From Flavobacteriaceae bacterium (GTDB lineage: Bacteria; Bacteroidota; Bacteroidia; Flavobacteriales; Flavobacteriaceae): a DNA stretch of 64,000 bases. Position 1 is the first letter of the stretch. Each line of letters begins with the position of its first letter. A program made the position numbers and the translations under genes. The notes beneath the pieces were generated by a model that ran no database searches, was not told the origin of the DNA, and saw only the letters and a list, made by a program, of their open reading frames with translations. Location: assembly GCA_947448525.1 (NCBI GenBank), contig CANFNV010000004.1, forward strand, positions 84,832 through 148,831. Direction: 5' to 3'. This document shows positions 46,082 to 55,442 of the stretch, piece after piece.

Positions 46082-47509
46082 TTAACAATCGGCAACATTT
46101 ACCGCTATTGCCAATCCGCCTTCGGAAGTTTCTTTATATTTAGAGTTCATATCTTGTGCGGTTTTCCACATGGTATTAACTACTTTGTCCAAAGGAACTT
46201 TGGCGTTTTTCGCATCAGTTTCCATGGCCAATTCGGCAGCATTTATCGCTTTGATGGCTCCCATTGTATTGCGTTCAATACACGGAATTTGAACCAAACC
46301 CCCAATAGGGTCACAAGTCAATCCAAGGTGGTGCTCCATTGCAATTTCGGCTGCCATTTCTACTTGATCGGGTGTTCCACCCATCACTTCGCATAACGCT
46401 GCTGCTGCCATAGCAGAGGATACTCCAATTTCTGCTTGACATCCGCCCATTGCCGCAGAAATGGTGGACCCTTTTTTGAAAATACTTCCTATTTCTCCTG
46501 CAACCAATAAGAATTGTTTGATTTCTTTTTCTCCTGCATCATGATTTTCAATGGTTAAATAATACATCAAAACCGCAGGTATGACTCCAGCACTTCCGTT
46601 GGTTGGTGCTGTCACCACACGTCCTAAAGCGGCATTCACCTCATTCACTGCCAACGCAAAACAGGAAACCCATTTTAAGATTTGTCTAAATTTAACTTCC
46701 GTTTTACGAATGCATTCGAGCCATTCTTGAGGGGAATTGTAATTGGATAATCCAATCAAACCTTGGTGCATGTCAAAAGCTCTTCTTCTAACATTTAATC
46801 CACCTGGAAGAATGCCTTCGCTATGACAGCCAATGAACATGCATTCTAACATAGTATTCCAAATTCGTATTAATTCCTTGCTGATTTCTTGCTCAGATCG
46901 CATGGATATTTCATTTTCATAAACCACTTCCGAAATTTTTTTGTTTAGTGAGGTACAATAATCCAATAAATCTTTGGCATTTTGAGTAGGATAGGGGAAT
47001 GCGCATTTTATTGCCATTTTCTTTTTGGCATTGCTGCGTTCTTCTTTAATTACAAATCCACCACCAATAGAGTAGAAGGTGGAAGTGTAGTTGGTTGTAT
47101 CAAGTAAATGTGCTTTAAAAGTTAAAGCGTTTGCATGAAATGGAAGAAATTTTTTATTAAAAATAATATCGTCTTCTGAATTAAAAGATATTGTACTTTC
47201 GTTTCCCAAATTCATGAATCTGGTTTCTTTAATTTCTCTAATTAGTTTATCAATATTTTCAATGGCAATATATTCTGGGTCTTGACCAGACAATCCTAAC
47301 ATAACGGCTAAATCGGTTGCATGCCCTTTTCCAGTTAATGAAAGTGAGCCATATAAATTGACTTTAATATTTTGGACAAGCTCTAATTTATTATTTTCCC
47401 GTAGTTCGGCTAAAAATCGTTCTGCAGCACGCCAAGGTCCTAGTGTATGTGAACTTGAAGGTCCGACACCAATTTTCAACATATCAAAAACTGAGATACA
47501 CTCTTCCAT
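46082..47509 (-). CDS. sdaA: L-serine ammonia-lyase, single-chain
   Basis: This iron-sulfur enzyme deaminates L-serine to pyruvate. The 475 residues combine the beta domain ([20 protein letters not shown]) and the alpha domain with the cluster cysteines, visible in [20 protein letters not shown] and [16 protein letters not shown], and the loop [17 protein letters not shown]. Full length and intact. A TATATTTG -7 box is at 47532-47539. It is divergent from dnaK. Confidence 0.96.
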   Translation of the reverse strand: MEECISVFDMLKIGVGPSSSHTLGPWRAAERFLAELRENNKLELVQNIKVNLYGSLSLTGKGHATDLAVMLGLSGQDPEYIAIENIDKLIREIKETRFMNLGNESTISFNSEDDIIFNKKFLPFHANALTFKAHLLDTTNYTSTFYSIGGGFVIKEERSNAKKKMAIKCAFPYPTQNAKDLLDYCTSLNKKISEVVYENEISMRSEQEISKELIRIWNTMLECMFIGCHSEGILPGGLNVRRRAFDMHQGLIGLSNYNSPQEWLECIRKTEVKFRQILKWVSCFALAVNEVNAALGRVVTAPTNGSAGVIPAVLMYYLTIENHDAGEKEIKQFLLVAGEIGSIFKKGSTISAAMGGCQAEIGVSSAMAAAALCEVMGGTPDQVEMAAEIAMEHHLGLTCDPIGGLVQIPCIERNTMGAIKAINAAELAMETDAKNAKVPLDKVVNTMWKTAQDMNSKYKETSEGGLAIAVNVADC

Positions 47510-47531
47510 AAGAAATGTTTAATTTGTATCG

Positions 47532-47539
47532 CAAATATA
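47532..47539 (-). promoter_or_regulatory. -7 promoter box for sdaA
   Basis: Minus-strand TATATTTG followed by C, exact consensus, 22 bases before the sdaA ATG. Confidence 0.5.
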
Positions 47540-47645
47540 ATTCAAAAACTGAAAAATTTATATTTTTTATCGCATATAAATAGGATTTTGATAATTTGAC
47601 AAATAATCTTTTTATTCTCAAATAGTATTTTTTGAACTTGAAAAT

Positions 47646-47700
47646 GTCAGTTTGTCATATAAATGGCTGTCAATTAATTACAAAACTGACAATTCATTAC
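47646..47700. promoter_or_regulatory. TGTCA/TGACA half-site cluster upstream of dnaK
   Basis: TGTCAGTTTGTCA near 47646 and ACAAAACTGACA near 47680 form an inverted pair, and further TGTCA and TGACA copies occur around 47595, 47669 and 47730. Their placement upstream of a sigma54-type promoter suits an activator (enhancer-binding protein) site. Which regulator binds is unknown. Confidence 0.4.
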
Positions 47701-47711
47701 TTTTTTTGATG

Positions 47712-47726
47712 TGGCATAATCCTTGC
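47712..47726 (+). promoter_or_regulatory. sigma54-type -24/-12 promoter for dnaK
   Basis: TGGCATAATCCTTGC has the invariant GG and GC with exactly ten bases between them, and matches the TGGCAC-N5-TTGC consensus at all but one position. It is 54 bases upstream of the dnaK ATG. No clear TAnnTTTG box is seen in this gap on the plus strand. Confidence 0.6.
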
Positions 47727-47780
47727 TTTTTGACAATCAAGTTTAAAAATTGAATTTTCTAAAATTAATTAAATATAAAA

Positions 47781-49670
47781 ATGGGAAAAATTATTGGAAT
47801 TGATTTAGGTACAACTAACTCTTGTGTTTCTGTAATGGAAGGACAAGAAGCAGTAGTAATTCCTAATTCAGAAGGAAAAAGAACGACACCATCAATTATT
47901 GCATTTGTTGAAGGTGGCGAAATTAAAGTGGGTGATCCTGCAAAAAGACAAGCTGTTACTAATCCAACTAAAACGATTGGTTCTATTAAGCGATTTATGG
48001 GACATACTTTTTCTGAAACTACAGAAGAAGCGAAAAGAGTACCTTATTCAGTAGTAAAAGGAGACAACAACACACCACGAGTTGATATCGATGGTCGTTT
48101 GTATACGGCACAAGAATTGTCGGCAATGACGCTTCAAAAAATGAAAAAAACTGCTGAAGACTATTTAGGTCAAACGGTAACAGAAGCAGTTATTACAGTT
48201 CCTGCTTACTTTAATGATGCACAACGTCAAGCTACTAAAGAAGCGGGTGAAATTGCGGGTCTAAAAGTAATGAGAATTATTAATGAGCCAACTGCTGCAG
48301 CATTAGCCTATGGATTAGATAAAAAAGGAACAGATCAAAAAATTGCAGTTTACGATTTAGGTGGTGGTACTTTTGATATTTCTATCCTTGAATTGGGTGA
48401 TGGTGTTTTTGAAGTTTTATCTACCAATGGTGACACGCATTTAGGTGGAGACGATTTCGACCAAACAATTATTGATTGGTTGGCAGATGAGTTTAAAGCT
48501 GAAGAAGGTATAGACTTGAGATTAGATCCAATGTCATTACAAAGAATTAAAGAAGCTGCTGAGAAAGCTAAAATTGAATTGTCGTCTTCTGCGGAAACGG
48601 AAATCAATTTACCTTACGTAACAGCTACTGCTTCAGGACCAAAGCACTTAGTTAAAAAATTATCTAGAGCTAAATTTGAACAATTGTCTGATTCTTTGGT
48701 AAAACGTTCAATGGAGCCAGTTGCTAAAGCTTTAAAAGATGCAGGTTTATCGAAATCTGATATTGACGAAGTAATTCTTGTTGGAGGTTCTACAAGAATG
48801 CCAAGAATTGCTGATGAAGTAGAAAAATTCTTTGGCAAAAAAGCATCTAAAGGAGTTAATCCTGATGAAGTTGTTGCTATTGGAGCGGCTATTCAAGGAG
48901 GGGTTTTATCTGGAGATGTAAAAGACGTGTTGTTGCTTGACGTTACGCCACTATCTTTAGGTATTGAAACTATGGGTGGAATAATGACTATTTTGATTGA
49001 ATCCAATACGACTATTCCAACTAAAAAATCTCAAGTTTTCTCTACAGCTGCTGATTCTCAGCCATCTGTTGAAATCCATGTATTACAAGGAGCAAGAACT
49101 ATGGCTGTAGATAACAAAACAATTGGTCGTTTCCACTTAGATGGAATTCCACCAGCACCAAGAGGAGTCCCACAAATTGAAGTAACTTTTGATATTGATG
49201 CAAATGGTATCATTAAAGTTTCTGCTACTGATAAAGGAACTGGAAAATCACATGACATTCGTATTGAAGCATCTTCTGGATTAACAGCAGATGAAATTGA
49301 GAAAATGAAAAAAGACGCCGAAGCAAATGCTGGAGCTGATAAAATTGCAAGAGAAAGAGCCGAAAAAATAAATGAAGCTGATAGTTTGATTTTTCAAACG
49401 GAATCGCAATTGAAAGAGTTGGGTGACAAAATTTCTGACGAGCACAAAACAGGTATCGAATATGCACTAACTGAATTAAGAATGGCACACCAATCGCAAG
49501 ATATTGAAGCTATTCAAAAAGGGTTGGATAATGTAAACGCTGCATGGAAAACTGCTACTGAAGCAATGTATGCTCAAGGAGAAGCGAGTCAAGCACAAGA
49601 AGCTCAGCCACAAGCTGAAAATCAAGGAGGAGATAATACACAAGATGTAGAATTTGAAGAAGTAAAATAA
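47781..49670 (+). CDS. dnaK: chaperone protein DnaK (Hsp70)
   Basis: DnaK is an ATP-driven chaperone that binds unfolded segments with DnaJ and GrpE. It has 629 residues. The N-terminal ATPase domain begins [20 protein letters not shown] and contains [14 protein letters not shown]. The substrate-binding domain follows the linker [15 protein letters not shown]. The tail ends in the standard acidic EEVK after a Gln/Ala-rich stretch. dnaJ and grpE are not adjacent. It is monocistronic, with a strong terminator and a sigma54-like promoter, an unusual control for this gene. Confidence 0.98.
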   Translation: MGKIIGIDLGTTNSCVSVMEGQEAVVIPNSEGKRTTPSIIAFVEGGEIKVGDPAKRQAVTNPTKTIGSIKRFMGHTFSETTEEAKRVPYSVVKGDNNTPRVDIDGRLYTAQELSAMTLQKMKKTAEDYLGQTVTEAVITVPAYFNDAQRQATKEAGEIAGLKVMRIINEPTAAALAYGLDKKGTDQKIAVYDLGGGTFDISILELGDGVFEVLSTNGDTHLGGDDFDQTIIDWLADEFKAEEGIDLRLDPMSLQRIKEAAEKAKIELSSSAETEINLPYVTATASGPKHLVKKLSRAKFEQLSDSLVKRSMEPVAKALKDAGLSKSDIDEVILVGGSTRMPRIADEVEKFFGKKASKGVNPDEVVAIGAAIQGGVLSGDVKDVLLLDVTPLSLGIETMGGIMTILIESNTTIPTKKSQVFSTAADSQPSVEIHVLQGARTMAVDNKTIGRFHLDGIPPAPRGVPQIEVTFDIDANGIIKVSATDKGTGKSHDIRIEASSGLTADEIEKMKKDAEANAGADKIARERAEKINEADSLIFQTESQLKELGDKISDEHKTGIEYALTELRMAHQSQDIEAIQKGLDNVNAAWKTATEAMYAQGEASQAQEAQPQAENQGGDNTQDVEFEEVK

Positions 49671-49705
49671 TGATTTTTTTCTGATGTAATTCAGAATCAA
49701 ATAAT

Positions 49706-49738
49706 TAAGCCAGACTAGTGATAGTCTGGCTTTTTTTT
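49706..49738 (+). terminator. terminator after dnaK
   Basis: AGCCAGACT (49708-49716) pairs with AGTCTGGCT (49723-49731) and is followed by a T-run. The stem sequence is nearly the same as that of the terminator after the next gene. Confidence 0.9.
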
Positions 49739-49839
49739 GTTCTAAAAAAAGTTATTAACAAATTCATAATTATATTTTTAATAATTATTTATATAAAAAA
49801 ATATAAAATCTATTTTTTATAATTAATATTGTTAAACAA

Positions 49840-49961
49840 TTCTTAAATTTTTAAGAAATATTAGTTAAGTGGAGTTCAGAAACCACTGTAAAAACGGGGA
49901 GAAACCGAAAATCCATAAGAGTAGGGAAACAATTTATTAACCAATATTAAAACAATAAATT
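49840..49961 (+). promoter_or_regulatory. structured leader of the 686-residue membrane protein gene
   Basis: An inverted repeat TTCTTAAA/TTTAAGAA lies at 49840-49857. The following segment, unusually rich in G and A for this genome, can form small hairpins: AGTGG (49868-49872) with CCACT (49883-49887), and CGG with CCG around a GGAGAAA loop near 49895-49907. It may be a regulatory RNA leader. I do not recognise a known riboswitch. Confidence 0.3.
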
Positions 49962-52022
49962 ATGGAAAAATTGACATTAGTTTTTGGAAGTACATTATCG
50001 GTTCTGATGGGTCTTTACCTTATGGGCAGAGTTTATTCGGAACTCTTCGAAAGGCAGATACCTAAATTACTTAATCTAGATGAGATTAGGGATAATATTA
50101 GAAAATCAAATGGATTTTGGGAATTTACAATTCCTCTTGCTCTTGTTTTTGGATTTGTGTTTAATGTTATTGCTACAGGAATTTGGTTTATTGGAGAAGC
50201 CATTGGATGGGGATTGAAATTAGTTAAATGGATATATTCTGAATTTTTTATTCCTGGTATTTGGTTTATAGTTCGAATGGCTTGGCATTACTTGGTCATT
50301 TGGCCTTGGAATATTATTAAAATAGCTTTTAACCAACTTAAAAATGGTCTTAATATTGGGCAATATAAAGTTGCGGTAGCAGGTTTATTTTTTACCTTTT
50401 TAATATCTTTTTTGGGAAGATTTTTTGCAACTAGTTCTGGTTGTGATTGGTGTATTCATGTTGCAGCCTTATTGTCATTATTTCCAATTGGAATTTGTTT
50501 AACAGAAATTGCTTGGATGCATGGAAATCAAGGAAATGATTTCAATAATTCTCATCGAATAAAATATTTAAAACATTTAGGTTTATTAATTGGATTTTTC
50601 GGACTTTTATTTGTTATCGAAGCACGTTTAATTAAATTAGGAACTACTACAAATTATTCTAATGCTTTTTCTTCACTACTAATAGGTGGAACTTTAATAT
50701 CTTCTTTATTTATATTGTTTAATGCTGTATTATTATTGTTTATTTTCAGTGCATTGCCTTCGTTTAGTCCTAATTATTCAGGAACATTGAAAGAATTCCC
50801 TGGGGCTTTATGGAATCATATTAAAAGTAAAGGATTACAGTATTTATTAACATTATTGGCAACTTTAGTTCCAATGATAATGTTAGCTGTAGTTCCTTAC
50901 TATTTAACTTCAAGTATTGTAAATATTACACAAAATACAACAAGTAAAATCTATGATAGAGAAATAAATTCAGCAAAAAAAGATTCTTCTGTTATTGATT
51001 ATGCAGTTTGGTATAACACGGATTCAATTTCTGATCAAAAATTAGAGGAATTATTTACCAAAGACAAAGCTTCTTTTCAAAATAAACGCCATATAGCTTT
51101 ATTAACTTCTGGTAAAGATTATCTAAATAGTGTTTACAGTACGCATAGTGATCCTATTTTAGCTACTCCGCTTGTTTCATTATTTGCTGCCTATGGAAAA
51201 TATAATGATTTGCAATCAAAAACTATCAACATTAATAGACCTGAGCAAACTGTATTTTTTGATAAATCATTAGAAAATGATAAGTCAAATGCAGATGTAG
51301 TGGTTAAAAATGCGGAAACTAACCTTGCAAATAAAGAAAGTTATAAAAGTCAAGTATGTAATGAAGCTTCAAGTCCTGTAGCTCAAAGTCCAGATACTCC
51401 TCCTTCAGTAGCTCCTGCTCCACCTGCGAATGAAGATTATTGCGTATTGGCAAAAAAACAAGTTGATAAAGCAACTTTGTTATTAGCTAGATCCAAAAAA
51501 ATAGCGTCCTATCATAATGATATGATTGGATATTCAAAATCACTTAACGGTGCTGAATCCAATTCGAATTATTTAGCTTGGTTATTTGCATCAATTTGGA
51601 TTTCATTACTATTAGCTTTATCTTTTGGGTTCTCTTTAGCATTATTTGCAAGAACAAATCATACTATTTATTCAACAGTGGATGGAGATGATGAATATGT
51701 TTTAGTTGGAGAAATAAAAAGAATGAATGCTGTTAATTCCAATCAACCTTTATTAGCATTAGGACTTTTATTTGGTTTAATGTTTTTATCAGTTACTTCA
51801 TTTGGTACTTTCTTAAATAAATTAAAAGATATTTTCCCAAATAATGTAAGTACTACTATTACTTCTGCTCCACAACCTGTTAATAATGAAGCGAATGCTT
51901 ATGTTATTCCAGATTCAACGGCAGTTACTGTGGATACAATGGCAGTTGCTGTAGATACAGCTGCTGCTGATTATTCTGAGTATCAAGAAATGCCTGTTGA
52001 TACAATTCAAACTGGTGACTAG
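49962..52022 (+). CDS. large membrane protein of unknown function
   Basis: A 686-residue protein with about ten hydrophobic segments: four or so in residues 1-220, two or three in 225-325, and two near 550-610. An extracytoplasmic region lies between, containing a Pro/Ala-rich linker (APAPPANEDY) and paired cysteines. A further pair sits in SGCDWCIH near residue 160. No family is recognised and no enzyme motif is seen. The C-terminal 70 residues are acidic, with repeated VDT words. It is flanked by near-identical terminators and preceded by a structured leader. Confidence 0.65.
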   Translation: MEKLTLVFGSTLSVLMGLYLMGRVYSELFERQIPKLLNLDEIRDNIRKSNGFWEFTIPLALVFGFVFNVIATGIWFIGEAIGWGLKLVKWIYSEFFIPGIWFIVRMAWHYLVIWPWNIIKIAFNQLKNGLNIGQYKVAVAGLFFTFLISFLGRFFATSSGCDWCIHVAALLSLFPIGICLTEIAWMHGNQGNDFNNSHRIKYLKHLGLLIGFFGLLFVIEARLIKLGTTTNYSNAFSSLLIGGTLISSLFILFNAVLLLFIFSALPSFSPNYSGTLKEFPGALWNHIKSKGLQYLLTLLATLVPMIMLAVVPYYLTSSIVNITQNTTSKIYDREINSAKKDSSVIDYAVWYNTDSISDQKLEELFTKDKASFQNKRHIALLTSGKDYLNSVYSTHSDPILATPLVSLFAAYGKYNDLQSKTININRPEQTVFFDKSLENDKSNADVVVKNAETNLANKESYKSQVCNEASSPVAQSPDTPPSVAPAPPANEDYCVLAKKQVDKATLLLARSKKIASYHNDMIGYSKSLNGAESNSNYLAWLFASIWISLLLALSFGFSLALFARTNHTIYSTVDGDDEYVLVGEIKRMNAVNSNQPLLALGLLFGLMFLSVTSFGTFLNKLKDIFPNNVSTTITSAPQPVNNEANAYVIPDSTAVTVDTMAVAVDTAAADYSEYQEMPVDTIQTGD

Positions 52023-52050
52023 AAGTAACTATATCACTTTATTACCAATT

Positions 52051-52077
52051 AAAGCCAGACATTAGTCTGGCTTTTTT
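52051..52077 (+). terminator. terminator after the 686-residue protein gene
   Basis: AGCCAGAC (52053-52060) pairs with GTCTGGCT (52065-52072), with a T-run after it. It repeats the stem found after dnaK. Confidence 0.88.
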
Positions 52078-52202
52078 GTTCTTATCAGGGAGTGTTTGAG
52101 TGATTTGTAATTTATTTATAATATGAATTTACAATTAATACTATTCAAACAAATTAGTTTTTTAGAACCACATTTAATCGAATAGGAACTTGCTCGGTTT
52201 TT

Positions 52203-53087
52203 TTATTTATTATTTTGCATTTTTATTATAATTAGCGTATGCGGAAAAGTAATTGCGGCAAGAAATGAGAAAAACAATGCGTTAAATAGTTCTTTATCTC
52301 GGAAAATAAAATATAGAATTAAAATTCCAAACAAAGATGAAATCCAATAAATAAAAGCAGATTTGAAATAAATTATAAAATTTGTAATTGTAAAATCGCC
52401 ATACAAATAATTTATTTGCTCTTTGATCGATGGAATACTGTGCCAAACAACAAAGTAAATTGCAAAAGCCCAAATTAAATCTGCGGTTTTAAAAATTATA
52501 GCAAAAACCAAAAGATAAAAGATGTTAATTAGTATTTGACTTTTAAAAATCAAAGAAATTCTACTCAAATTGATAGCCGATAGAATTGTAGCAATACCCA
52601 AAAAAAATGTTGTACTTACAAAATTTAGTTGACTTATTGAATGTTTAACTATCTGACTAACAATTAATTTTACTTCAATATCATGAAAACTAAAAAGCAA
52701 CGAAAAAATGAATAATCCATATAAAGTTTGAAAAATTGTACTTGAAATCTTTTTTTCTTCAACTTTTAAATAACTCCAATGCTGTTCTCCAAAATGATAA
52801 CTGCTAAAAACTATAAATACTAATAATGCTAATGTAGGAATATTATAAAATAACAAAACACCAAAAATAATTATCAAAATGTAATAAATTAATATTTTTT
52901 TGAAAGATTGATTAGAATTTTGGATATCAATTTTTTTATAAAGAGCTAAATCGTTTGCGCCATGCAAGATTCCGAATAAGAAAATTACTACAAATCCAGC
53001 AATTTGTTGAGACATTCTTGAAAAATATACATTTATCCAAAGTGCGAAAAAGCTAAATAAAACTGCGAATTTATATAGTTTAGACAT
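52203..53087 (-). CDS. blh: Brp/Blh-family beta-carotene 15,15'-dioxygenase
   Basis: Blh cleaves beta-carotene into two retinal molecules, the chromophore of microbial rhodopsins. It is a 294-residue integral membrane protein. Conserved histidines that should hold the catalytic iron are present: His42 in LHGANDLALY, His98 and His103 in YHFGEQHW, His216 in VVWHSIPSI and His283 in FPHTLII. It is divergent from the rhodopsin gene, with only 102 bases between the starts, the expected functional partner. Beta-carotene synthesis genes are not in this window. Confidence 0.9.
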   Translation of the reverse strand: MSKLYKFAVLFSFFALWINVYFSRMSQQIAGFVVIFLFGILHGANDLALYKKIDIQNSNQSFKKILIYYILIIIFGVLLFYNIPTLALLVFIVFSSYHFGEQHWSYLKVEEKKISSTIFQTLYGLFIFSLLFSFHDIEVKLIVSQIVKHSISQLNFVSTTFFLGIATILSAINLSRISLIFKSQILINIFYLLVFAIIFKTADLIWAFAIYFVVWHSIPSIKEQINYLYGDFTITNFIIYFKSAFIYWISSLFGILILYFIFRDKELFNALFFSFLAAITFPHTLIIIKMQNNK

Positions 53088-53152
53088 TTATTTTTTTATT
53101 AAATATATTAAAAATTAATTAAACAAAATAATATTCATTGTTTTGTATTTTT

Positions 53153-53160
53153 TATATTTG
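53153..53160 (+). promoter_or_regulatory. -7 promoter box for the rhodopsin gene
   Basis: TATATTTG, exact TAnnTTTG, 29 bases before the rhodopsin ATG, inside the divergent region shared with blh. No -33 TTG lies at the normal distance, which may indicate dependence on an activator. Confidence 0.5.
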
Positions 53161-53189
53161 ATTAAACAAATAACTTAAATTTATTTATT

Positions 53190-53915
53190 ATGACAAAATT
53201 ACTTTTATTTCCTTCGCTAGTTGCGAAAATGATGCCTACTGATTATGTAGGATTTACTTTCTTTGTTGGTTGCATGGCTATGATGGCTGCTTCAGCATTC
53301 TTTTTTCTTTCTTTAAATCAGTTTGATAAAAAGTGGCGAACGTCCGTACTGGTTTCGGGATTAATTACATTTATTGCCGCAGTTCATTACTTCTACATGA
53401 GAGATTATTGGGCTAGTTTTGGAGAATCTCCAACATTTTTCCGTTATGTGGACTGGGTTCTTACAGTGCCATTAATGTGTGTTGAATTTTATTTAATTCT
53501 TAAAGTAGCTGGAGCTAAAACTTCATTATTGTGGAAAATGATTATTTATTCTCTAGTAATGTTGGTTACAGGTTATTTCGGAGAAGCTGTAGATCCAGCA
53601 AACGCATGGATTTGGGGATTAGTTTCTGGATTAGCTTATTTTGCTATCGCATATGAAATCTGGTTAGGAGAAGCTTCTAAACTTGCTGCTGCTGCTGGTG
53701 GAAACGTATTAGCGTCACACAAAATTTTATGTTGGTTCGTATTGGTAGGTTGGGCTATTTACCCATTAGGATACATGTTGGGTACTGATGGATGGTATAC
53801 TTCAATGCTTGGAAAAGGTAATGTTGATGTAGCATACAACATCGCGGATGCAATTAACAAAATTGGTTTTGGTTTAGTTATTTATAACCTTGCTGTAAAA
53901 TCTCAAAAAGATTAA
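53190..53915 (+). CDS. green-light proton-pumping rhodopsin (proteorhodopsin type)
   Basis: A seven-helix retinal protein of 241 residues. Lys224, in NKIGFGLVIYN, is the Schiff-base lysine. Helix C reads RYVDWVLTVPLMCVEFYLIL. It gives Asp88 (counterion), Thr92 and Glu99 (proton donor), the DTE motif of outward proton pumps, and Met96 at the spectral tuning site. Met there is typical of green-absorbing flavobacterial forms. His66, which pairs with the counterion, is also present (AAVHYFYM). The sodium-pump NDQ and chloride-pump NTQ motifs are absent. It is divergent from blh and followed by a strong terminator. Confidence 0.96.
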   Translation: MTKLLLFPSLVAKMMPTDYVGFTFFVGCMAMMAASAFFFLSLNQFDKKWRTSVLVSGLITFIAAVHYFYMRDYWASFGESPTFFRYVDWVLTVPLMCVEFYLILKVAGAKTSLLWKMIIYSLVMLVTGYFGEAVDPANAWIWGLVSGLAYFAIAYEIWLGEASKLAAAAGGNVLASHKILCWFVLVGWAIYPLGYMLGTDGWYTSMLGKGNVDVAYNIADAINKIGFGLVIYNLAVKSQKD

Positions 53916-53940
53916 TTTTAAAATATTTTTTTTAATACTA

Positions 53941-53967
53941 ACCGAGTAAGAAATTACTCGGTTTTTT
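53941..53967 (+). terminator. terminator after the rhodopsin gene
   Basis: Perfect 9-bp stem ACCGAGTAA (53941-53949) and TTACTCGGT (53954-53962), followed by T. Confidence 0.9.
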
Positions 53968-53978
53968 ATTTGCATAAT

Positions 53979-55055
53979 TTATTGGTTTATTTTAATCTCA
54001 AACATTTTATCCCAATTCTTTCCGGTAACAAAGAAGGTCTTTGTTTTTGGATTGTAGGCAATTCCGTTTAAATAATCAACATCTGCTAATTTAGTTCTCT
54101 TCTTTTCTAAATCAGATAGATCCAACAGGGCTTCTACAGCACCATTTTTTGGATTAATTACAATAATGAAATTTTTCGTATAAATATTACTATAAATTTT
54201 ACCGTCAACCCATTCCAATTCATTTATGGCTGGGATTTTTGAATTCCCAGAATAAACATTAATATAATCAATTTGTTGAATATTTTCTGGATTAACAATA
54301 TGTATTTTTTCAGAACCATCATCATAATATAAATTTTTTCCATCATTTGTCATTCCCCAACCTTCCATTGGTTTGTAATAGGGTAGCGTTTTCAATTTTT
54401 TGAACGTATTTACATCATATACATAGCATTCATTTTGTTTGTAAGTTAATTGATAGATTTTACCATTCAAAATCGATATTCCCTCCCCAAATATTTCTTC
54501 AGAATATTCCACTTTTTTGAATACTTTTCCTGTTTTATAATCTACTTTTCTCATGCTTGAAACCCCTTTTATTCCAGTATCATTTCCAGCACCATTTCCA
54601 GTGGCTTCATATAATGTATCCTTATAAAACTCTAAACCTTCAGTATATGCCTGGTGGTCATGAGGATAAGTATTCACGATAGTATAACTCAAAACTTTGG
54701 GAGTAACATCTGAAATCAATTCTACTCTAGAGGAATCAACTTCTTTTTCTCCTTCAAAATAAATATTAGCTTTTAGATTTTGATAACCCAATTTTTGATC
54801 TTTACAATCAAAAAGTAATTTGTTTGCCCCTTTTATAGTTCCAACGTTTTTATCATTTATTGAATAAACAATACTGTCAATTTTTTTGTTTTGTGGATTT
54901 AAAACTTCTAATTGTATTGATTCTTTTGGGGTATATTGTGCCTTTAAAATATCCTCATTTAATTTAAAAAAACTTTCAGATGAATTTTCGTCTTTACAAC
55001 TAATAACCAATAGAGTTGCTAATAAAATGAATGTTAATGTGTTATATTTTCTCAT
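53979..55055 (-). CDS. glutamine cyclotransferase, lipoprotein
   Basis: A 358-residue lipoprotein; the signal ends LLVISCKD, so Cys20 is lipidated. The body is a plant-type glutaminyl-peptide cyclotransferase beta-propeller, with the blocks HDHQAYTEGLEF, GEGISILNGKIYQLTY, GWGMTNDGKNLYYDDGSE and NELEWVDGKIYSNIY. The family turns N-terminal Gln into pyroglutamate. It acts in the periplasm or at the outer membrane. Such an activity could protect type IX-secreted proteins, but the link here is inference. A TACATTTG -7 box is at 55081-55088. Confidence 0.9.
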   Translation of the reverse strand: MRKYNTLTFILLATLLVISCKDENSSESFFKLNEDILKAQYTPKESIQLEVLNPQNKKIDSIVYSINDKNVGTIKGANKLLFDCKDQKLGYQNLKANIYFEGEKEVDSSRVELISDVTPKVLSYTIVNTYPHDHQAYTEGLEFYKDTLYEATGNGAGNDTGIKGVSSMRKVDYKTGKVFKKVEYSEEIFGEGISILNGKIYQLTYKQNECYVYDVNTFKKLKTLPYYKPMEGWGMTNDGKNLYYDDGSEKIHIVNPENIQQIDYINVYSGNSKIPAINELEWVDGKIYSNIYTKNFIIVINPKNGAVEALLDLSDLEKKRTKLADVDYLNGIAYNPKTKTFFVTGKNWDKMFEIKINQ

Positions 55056-55080
55056 TATAAAAAGGTTAATTATAGAAATA

Positions 55081-55088
55081 CAAATGTA
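55081..55088 (-). promoter_or_regulatory. -7 promoter box for the glutamine cyclotransferase gene
   Basis: Minus-strand TACATTTG, exact TAnnTTTG, 25 bases before the ATG. Confidence 0.5.
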
Positions 55089-55108
55089 TTATTTAAGATG
55101 TTAATTTC

Positions 55109-55138
55109 TTGCAAAAATATAAAAAGATTGTATATTTG
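55109..55138 (+). promoter_or_regulatory. promoter of the SRP RNA gene
   Basis: TTG at 55109-55111 and TATATTTG at 55131-55138 are separated by 19 bases, the full Bacteroidota -33/-7 promoter. It ends four bases before the RNA. Confidence 0.75.
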
Positions 55139-55142
55139 CTGC

Positions 55143-55235
55143 GGCAAGTCCTACACGACCAGCTCCTGCAAAATCCTCCAGGATGGGAACATAGCAAAGG
55201 TATGTGGTTGAGCGGTGCGATGTAGGTCGCTTGCC
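55143..55235 (+). ncRNA. ffs: signal recognition particle RNA (small type)
   Basis: About 93 bases that fold into one long hairpin. The ends GGCAAG and CTTGCC pair, as do CTACA and TGTAG. At the tip, ATG-GGAA-CAT makes the GGAA tetraloop that binds the Ffh M domain, followed by the conserved AGCA and AAGG of the symmetric loop. There is no Alu domain, as in 4.5S RNA of E. coli. A run of T follows directly, acting as terminator. Confidence 0.93.
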
Positions 55236-55442
55236 TTTTTTTATTTCCGAACTTGGTTCGGATTTTTTTTTATAACAACTTCCGATATTATTATTTTAGT
55301 TTTTAGAAAAAAGACATCAAAAATTAGATTTAGTTTTTATCTTTAAACTTTATATTTCAACCCAAAGTTTAAATGGTCAATTGAAAAAATAAATTTAATT
55401 GGGTAGAGGGTTGTAGCAAAGTTTTTTTATAAAAAAATATTA
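55236..55442. other. intergenic stretch between ffs and the SDR gene
   Basis: AT-rich. A short possible hairpin, TCCGAACTTGGTTCGGA, lies at 55246-55262, followed by T, and may serve as an additional terminator. No gene is visible. Confidence 0.45.

Noticed and set aside
53190..53915. Sodium- or chloride-pumping rhodopsin
   Set aside because: Helix C has Asp-Thr-Glu, not the NDQ or NTQ motif, so an outward proton pump is the best call.
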